Below, piece after piece: positions 58,021 to 64,000 of a stretch of DNA of 64,000 nucleotides. The position numbers and the translations under genes are program-made. Origin of the DNA: Morinoia aosen (lineage: Eukaryota > Arthropoda > Malacostraca > Amphipoda > Talitridae); NCBI GenBank assembly GCA_030386875.1, contig CM059557.1:60032514-60096513 (forward strand), read 5' to 3'. Below the pieces are notes generated by a model. That model was not told where the DNA came from. It did not search any database and was given only the letters and a program-made list of their open reading frames with translations. Within the stretch, counting starts at the first letter, position 1. Each line of letters opens with the position of its first letter.

Positions 58021-60769
58021 TAATTTACACAGTGTCAAGAAAGAAGTAACGCGCTAAAATGTTCTGGAAATTAATAGCAAATTTTCGTCGTCGTAGCATG
58101 TATTGAGACCCTTTTGTAAAAAAATGTGTCGCGTGATAAAACTTTCAATGTTGTGCGAACAATGTGTGTGTGTGTGTGGAGTTGTACACTTGAGTTTGGG
58201 CTAAAGTTTTGCTTAGCTAAGATTGTGCAATCAATAGCTTGAAAGCTGAGGGCAAAGGGTGTGACCACAGACCTCAGACGGCAGAAAAATTTATGGGCAA
58301 ACTAACGGCCAAGGGCTGGATACGTGGGAAGCATTTTTTAAGACTCGCTAGAATGGTCAGTAATATATATAGGGCGCGAAATTTGTACTTGAGGACCCTG
58401 AGAACAAGCGGGCAACTAACACTTGTTGCTCGAAGGGGTATCGATAGGCCTTGAGAGAGGGAGGAGTTATTCAAGCTAACGTCAAGGGAATTGGCTGCCC
58501 AATGGGAAACAAGAAGATCACAGGAGGGAGAGTCGAAGGGTAGAACCAACAAATGAACAGCGATCTCAACTAAGAAGGAGGTCTCGAAAGAGCGCTTATG
58601 AAATCTCTGAAGAGCCTGATTGGTTATGGGTGAAAAGAAAGAATAACCTTCTCTAACAATTACGCAAAGCTGACAACTCGAGGGCTGTCTCGGGCGAAAC
58701 TTCGACGGGCAAAGAAGTGCGTAGAACCAAGTGTTATACTGAAAATATCACGTTGAGATACTTGAATGTAGTGTGCGTCGAAAGATATATATATTGTTGA
58801 ACCTATCAAAATTCTATTTTTAACAATACAGTAAATTTTCTCCTTTTTTTACAGAAGGGTTAATTAAAAACCCAACCAAATTGTGGTAGTCATTGATGGA
58901 GCATTAAATGTCAACTTTACCGGGCGGGTGAGCATCAGTGTGAATCGTAGGAGAAGCAGTTTTCCTTGAAGGAAATACATCTTTTTGAAATAAATATATT
59001 AAGAAATTTAATGTCAATTATTGAAGTTAAAACTTGAAGTATTTGATATGATAATAAATTTAATGTCATTTGCTGTAGAAAAAAATTAGAATATTTGAGG
59101 GAACATAATCAGTACAGTTAAGGGGAGAATCCTCCTCAAAAAATTGAAACTGTTCTGAATTCGTTTTTATTCATTAAAATATACGTATATATTTAGCGGA
59201 CACATTGGTGAAGTTCTACACTCAGAGGGGGACGGGAAGTGGGTCAAAAGGGGGGAGGGGCGAGAGCGGTGGGATGCGGGGCTCGGTGGTTGCCATACAC
59301 CATTTAAGCTTTTTTCTCTATGAAATCTTTTTATCTGGAGATGTTTGGCAATCTGTCCATGAGTGTGTGCTTGAGTTAAATGAGTTTATAGTTGAGGAGT
59401 ATGGTCAGTCGCCTGCCTGAATTGGTGGGTGTAGATTTGTCATGCCGAAGAGCGCGCCCCGTTCAGCACTTGAGCGCTCTTCAGCACGTGCGCCTGAACA
59501 ATTGCAATTTACGATTTCTACACCTAAGGTAGTTTTGTGTTTTTGAGCTACAGTAATCATTTTGGTATCAAAAGAACCGAAATTTAATCCTCTAATAGAT
59601 GACGTTGGCTTTTATTCATTTTTAGAACAGAAAATTAGCTACATTTTTTTGTGAGAAAAGTGTGAAAATGGGTTCAATTTTTCTATTTTTCATTTTTTTC
59701 AAAAAGTATTTCGAAAATTCTGAAAGAACTCTCCATTGTATTTTAGAGAATACAATTCTGCTTCTTTTGATACCTATATTATCTCTGTATCTCAAAATTT
59801 GATTGAGTCCACGGATTTTCCCAAGACCCCCCATTTTTCCGTTTTCTTTGAATAACTCGTTTTCTATGGGGAAAATGGGAAAAACACATAAGTCCAATCA
59901 TAAATCTTGTTCAAATTTACATACCTATGCAAAGTTTCATGAAGATCGGTCGAATAGTATAGGACTTTAAAAAATGGGAGTATTCTCCTCTTAAAAGTAA
60001 TCGGTTGTAAACATTTAACAGGTGGGAGGCTCACGACGTCTTGTTACACTTCTACATGAAGTACGCGAAGCTGTGAACACCTACGTCAATAGCCATTTCC
60101 TAATCGGTGCATAACTAAGGGATCTGAACTGAAACAGTGATGGTGCGATGGGTGCCTGTGATGTGAAGAATGACCGAGCCTAGCACGGTGGAAGAGCCCT
60201 AATGATTGCGTCTTATTGTATGTTTGTAGGATATGTAGTCATTGTAAATTGATGGGCTGGCCAGCCGAATTTACCAGGATAAAAAATTGTTTTGAAAGTT
60301 ATTAGGTCAGGGCTTTGAGGCAGTTCGTAAATTGCACTGTTTTCTAGTAACATATTCATTGTATGTAAGTCTCCGTTCTTGTATTGTATGATCTGCTGCC
60401 GTAATCATAAAATAGCACGAGATTCATCCAGTGTATTGATGAACCTAAGAATTGGAGGCGACCTCTCTAGATGTTGCAGATGCGCACTGTAAAACACGTT
60501 TTGTAAGTGGTAACTCCACTCATCGGTGCCCTAATTTTAGTATATATATAAGTAATTGTATGTCTTTTTCTTTAGTGACTGTGTTCTTATATATATCCTT
60601 GCAGTTCTTGTGTATTGTGTTATTTATTTGGAGGTACGCCAATCTCTCTATTCCGAGAACCTGGTTTCCTTATTAATGCAAATTAATAAGGAGGCGGGAC
60701 CTTCTCTCGTGACAACATGGATGTTGGTGTGCGGACTGACGCATAGTTTCACATGCACGTGAAAGCTTT
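58021..60769. other. Unassigned insert within the CR1/L2-like LINE
   Basis: This DNA separates the RT and C-terminal parts of one LINE. It includes a (TG) run at about 58164-58178 and GC-rich, A-poor patches (58240-58560, 59210-59300). A phrase near 59930-59960, CCTATGCAAAGTTTCATGAA followed by GATCGGTCGAATAGT, has the look of a dispersed repeat. No transposase or RT could be recognised, and I found no matching termini. Confidence 0.4.
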
Positions 60770-61075
60770 AAGCTGCGAGTTCGACAGCACGAACGCTTCG
60801 GGAGAGCTTACTTACCGTCAATGTTCATTAAGAGGGCAGCTGTTAGTATTCAGTGTAGACAAGAGCAATCCTTTGCAGTGATGGGACCAAAGCTGCTCAA
60901 GAGCACATCGAGGAACTTAAAAGAGTTCGAAAGATCTTCGGAGACGTTGAAAAAGAAACTGAATGGATTTATGAGAACGATCCGTGACAAACCTCTGTTT
61001 CCCCATTACTACCCGTTTGCAGCAGGGGACAGCATACTGCGGCAGCTCGCTGACATGAGGGCGAGTACGGTGTAA
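60770..61075 (+). pseudogene. CR1/L2-like LINE relic, C-terminus
   Basis: One open frame from about 60770 to 61075 reads VRQHERFGRAYLPSMFIKRA, then QSFAVMGPKLLKSTSRNLKE, then LKKKLNGFMRTIRDKP. This matches the C-terminal region of CR1/L2-like reverse transcriptases, where an Arg-Gly-Arg and Pro segment precedes Ser-Phe-x-Val-x-Gly-Pro-x-Leu-x-Asn, and a Phe-Lys-x-Lys-Leu-Asp helix precedes Pro-Asp-Glu-Pro. It is in the same orientation as 56540-58020 and supplies exactly the part missing there. It ends about 55 bp before sequence of the outer LINE resumes. Confidence 0.75.
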
Positions 61076-61129
61076 CTTCGCGTCAGCAGCCGGGCGGCGT
61101 CTCAACGTGGCCCGCATCTGGAGGATTCT

Positions 61130-62660
61130 AACATCAACCCAGGAACCCAAGGAAAAAACAGCATACCGCGATGAAAATAATACTATTAATTTTTTCAAAA
61201 ACCTCTTAGTTAACCAGTAGATACATATTGTTGGCAATATCACAACTGATCAAACTCATCACTTTTTCTACAAGTACCAATTTAAAAAAATATTTATTTT
61301 TGTCATTAGCTAATACCTTTTGCATTTTTGACTGCATAAACAATATTCAAAATATCTCAAATGGATTATGATATTCTCAATATAACAGCTAAAATACATT
61401 GTAGGTTCAATATCTCCGACGCTCATAGATTCAATTAATCTTTCCCTCCCTCTCAATATTTCTGTAAAACATGAAAAAATCATCGACAACAGAGAGTTCT
61501 CTCTCTTCAAACAGAAACTCTTTTTCTGTCATAAAAGTTTGGCTTCCAATCTAAAAATCGAAGGCGAAAGTTATACTGAAGGGAAGGAAGCAGGGAATAT
61601 TACTGTCTCCGTGTTTCTCTATTTGCGACTTGAGTAAAGGAACTGCCGATGTAAATGTCAGCTGTAGAGCATCTCAAAATTTTAATTCTTCAGCATCAGA
61701 GGAGTTGTATGTAGAGGGCTTAAATTCTACTTGACGAACCGTAAAAAAATTGTCATAGCTGGTAGCTCTCAGTCGGAACAACTTTATACTGGCCATGGGT
61801 GGCGTTTACAGGAATAGGTTTCCGTGTCTGATATTCATCAACGCTATTATAAAATGTGCTAAATTATTTTAAATCATAATTTTTGTTGATGATAGTACAT
61901 AGTAATAGTAATGATAGTGAAAACAGTAATAAAATGGAAAACAGGGAGATTATGGGCTAAACAGTCTAGTTGTGCTCAAAGCAAATTAAATTGGTAAACT
62001 TGATTGAATTAAATGCATCCTATTCGCCCTCAAGTGAAACGCATCTACTCTGCTCATTAATATCATTGATGAACAAATCGAGGAAGCTAAATCATTTGAA
62101 TTCAAAGGATTTTCAGTAATAAAAATCACACTTTAATGGAGGATATCTAGTTGGTACTAAAATATTTAAATGTACCGGAATTTTCATCAGAGAAAAAATA
62201 TCTTTTCTGAAAAACTCTGAAAATATTGTACAACACTATAATCAGTCTATATATTCGGTATGGAATATAATTTAGGTATGGGACTGATAAAAAATGATGG
62301 CTCTTCAATGCTCTACAAAAGGGTGTCTTCGGTGCAACAAGGAACTTTGAGCGCATTGTTCGCATTCATTCAAATCTCCTGAAATGTTTGGGGTCTCCAT
62401 TAATTTTCCAATGGTAATTTTATGGATAAAACTTTGAATACTGAGAGTAGGAAAGATCTTAAATAATTCGCATTCTGTCAAGCTTGCCATTACGATCATC
62501 TAACCAATCTAACTAGAAACTGAAGTAAATTCCCATTCTCTTTCTGAATTCGATCTCAATTTGATTTTCACTGCATAGGAATTGAGGCATGGGATTCGAT
62601 ATCTTCTAAGACCTCTTAAAAAATATTGAAGAGCATTCAAAAAAGTCTTGGCAAGCAATG
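61130..62660 (+). pseudogene. Old A/B/C-type LINE, 3' part (RT and C-terminus)
   Basis: Continuation of the relic at 54960-56390. In order, matching copy C: INFFKNLLVN (near 61175), the DNA word TGCATAAACAATATTCAAAA beside TCAAATGGATT (61337 on), ISVKHEKIIDNREFSLFKQK, GNITVSVFLYLRLE, GLKFYLTNRKKIVIAGSSQS, LIFINAIIKCAKLF, FVDDST (61915 region, in place of FADDST), IDEQIEEAKSFEFKGFSVIK, YGTDKK and LQKGVFGATRNFE, ending with GIEAWDSISSKTS and KSIQKSL near 62650. Stops and frameshifts are frequent. It is more diverged than copies A to C, so it is an older insertion. The typical 3' tail of the family was not recognised. Confidence 0.85.
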
Positions 62661-63299
62661 ATTTTTCATCTAGATGTAGATGAAGTTAACTCTTGAGAAA
62701 TAATTTTCTCTTCTTTGTTAAATGGCTCAAAATGACAGGTCGATGTTTCTGAACTGAGTTTAACCATAAGTGAATTCTTGTTTTTGCAATTTTAGCTTGT
62801 CCCAGAATTTGAAATGGTAAAGCAGCGTTCTCTTACGCTATAAACTATTCGATTAGTCCAGTGTACGTTCAAGTCAAGTATTTAGATTTACTGAAATTAT
62901 GAAGGCAGTTTTTCTACGCTATCCTAGAGGCCATTGAACTTGGTGAAGCCGAATAGTAGTTCCATCGCACTATTTCTACGTGATCATTTCATTGATGTAT
63001 GCGTGGCTTGTGGAGATGAATGTTTATTTTCAAAAATTCAAAATGCAAAGAAAGGAGTCAACCCACTTTTTCAAGGCAAATTATATAAGAAAATTGACCA
63101 ATTTTAGCTTAATTTTTTACCGGAATGCATAAATTTGTCTTCGATTAAAGTTTTAATAAAAACTTGTTATACATTTTTATCTATATTTTGTTAAAAACGT
63201 AAGCAATTGTTATTTATTTTTTATTTACCAAGCTTTTTTCTCTTTTTAGAAGTGAGTGGCTGAGTATCATTGACATGATACTTTACAGAGGACGTACAT
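62661..63299. other. Unassigned AT-rich stretch
   Basis: No recognisable coding or repeats; it should include the decayed 3' region of the LINE relic to its left. Confidence 0.35.
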
Positions 63300-63525
63300 G
63301 ATAGGGGTTCCTCTGGCCCCTAGTCACGCCCGAGCTTTAAGGCCTTATTTTCCTCTCGTTTAGGGCCCAGGTAACTTTCCTTGAGGACAGTGACCACACT
63401 ACAGGCAACGACTCTGATTTGCCGCGTCAGCGTTTTTCACGCCAAATGCTGCGTACAGGGCTCGAACCCGCGCAGGAAGCACAGAACGCCAGCGCCCTTT
63501 ACACTCGGCCACTGCAAGACCAAAA
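63300..63525 (-). mobile_element. tRNA-derived SINE (Leu/Ser-like head)
   Basis: On the minus strand, box A TGGCCGAGTGT (63511-63501) and box B GGGTTCGAGCCC (63469-63458) lie 42 bp apart. TGGCCGAGTG and the spacing resemble tRNA-Leu or tRNA-Ser. Downstream is a moderately GC-rich body of about 150 bp (to about 63300) that ends near GGGCGTGACTAGGGGCC. The 5' strand GTCTTGC has no complementary 3' acceptor strand after box B, so it is not a functional tRNA gene. It differs in box and body sequence from the SINE at 5845-6115, so two SINE families are present. Confidence 0.72.
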
Positions 63526-64000
63526 AAAAGTCGTAAGCTAAATCTCATAAAGTCAACGATTGCTTCATTTCGTAAAAACTTATTTGACATCTTTCCTTAA
63601 ATTCACTTTCGTAGTAATGGAACAAATAAGAACATCTACAACCTCTTAACGAATTAAAATTTCTGCCTCCAGTCGAAAATATTTTTACCGGTGTACACAT
63701 GCATTGGCGAACTACACGCTTTCGAACAGAGGATTCGAATTTTTAAAAGACACCCTCTGCTTCAAAAGTACTTAACTGTTTTTCCTTAAACGTTGCAATG
63801 TATTGTACATACTTGTACTTCTCAGAGCTTCATTGTGTCCAACTCTGCTTTTGACCGGCTCTGAAGAAGTATCCCTAAGAGTGGTGTTGCATTTACATTC
63901 CCTTCCTTCCAGACACCATTTATTTCATCCAATAGTTACTATGCATCTCCGTATTTAAAAAATGCATTATTTATGGAACAGTAGTACCCCAAGTTTATCG
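63526..64000. other. Unassigned right flank
   Basis: No recognisable coding, RNA gene or repeat structure to the end of the window. Confidence 0.4.

Noticed and set aside
58239-58454. 71-codon basic frame as a gene
   Set aside because: No homology, and the opposite strand is equally open; it lies in the insert of a decayed LINE.
60170-60240. SINE head at CCTAGCACGGTGGAAGAGC
   Set aside because: Box A is imperfect and no box B follows within the expected distance.
63440-63525. Functional tRNA gene on the minus strand
   Set aside because: Boxes A and B fit, but the 5' strand GTCTTGC has no complementary acceptor strand downstream, so the cloverleaf does not close.

Overview
The window is an AT-rich stretch of an animal nuclear genome, most likely an invertebrate and probably an arthropod. 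The reasons are a dense mixture of non-LTR retrotransposons, a Penelope-like element, Tc1/mariner, hAT, pogo and piggyBac-type DNA transposons, tRNA-derived SINEs, and a degenerate satellite rich in TTAGG-like words. The species cannot be fixed from sequence alone. I find no convincing host protein-coding gene, no rRNA gene, no functional tRNA gene and no bacterial-style operon. Nearly everything recognisable is mobile DNA or its debris, so most 60-100 codon open frames are chance or transposon remnants.

Layout. 0.3-1.2 kb: a non-autonomous hAT-like element with CAGTGGTGGGC ends and an 8-bp target duplication. 2.3-6.4 kb: relics of a LINE reverse transcriptase, a hAT transposase, a tRNA-derived SINE and a LINE endonuclease. 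7.5-16.8 kb: two copies (A, B) of one two-ORF LINE family in tandem on the minus strand. 17.1 kb: a piggyBac-type MITE with TTAA ends. 18.2-20.4 kb: a local duplication, an arginine-rich repetitive frame and a TTAGG-like satellite. 23.8-27.3 kb: a hammerhead-like Penelope relic, a 21-bp minisatellite, a frameshifted IS630/Tc1/mariner-superfamily transposase, and a 5'-truncated Penelope-like element bounded by 277-bp inverted repeats carrying hammerhead-like motifs. 30-32.5 kb: hAT, LINE and Tc1 fragments. 32.6-37.6 kb: copy C of the same LINE, nearly intact, with an open ORF1 and an ORF2 broken only by one extra A in a homopolymer. 38-44 kb: pogo and Tc1/mariner relics. 45-46.9 kb: a 28-bp minisatellite and a ~1-kb foldback element. 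46.9-54.9 kb: nothing recognised. 55-62.7 kb: a nested structure in which an old relative of the A/B/C LINE is split by a second (CR1/L2-like) LINE, itself split by ~2.7 kb of unassigned DNA. 63.3-63.5 kb: a second tRNA-derived SINE, minus strand.

How the parts work together. The A/B/C LINE supplies an ORF1 nucleic-acid-binding protein and an ORF2 endonuclease/reverse transcriptase for target-primed reverse transcription; its 3' ends carry short TTGTTTAAA-type repeats rather than poly(A). The Penelope-like element encodes a reverse transcriptase with a GIY-YIG endonuclease. The SINEs need the machinery of some LINE, which I cannot pair from this window. The most interesting objects are the Penelope copy with inverted hammerhead-bearing repeats, the near-intact LINE C, the nested LINEs at 55-62.7 kb and the foldback element at 45.9-46.9 kb. 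Boundaries of old relics are approximate because they were read by eye.
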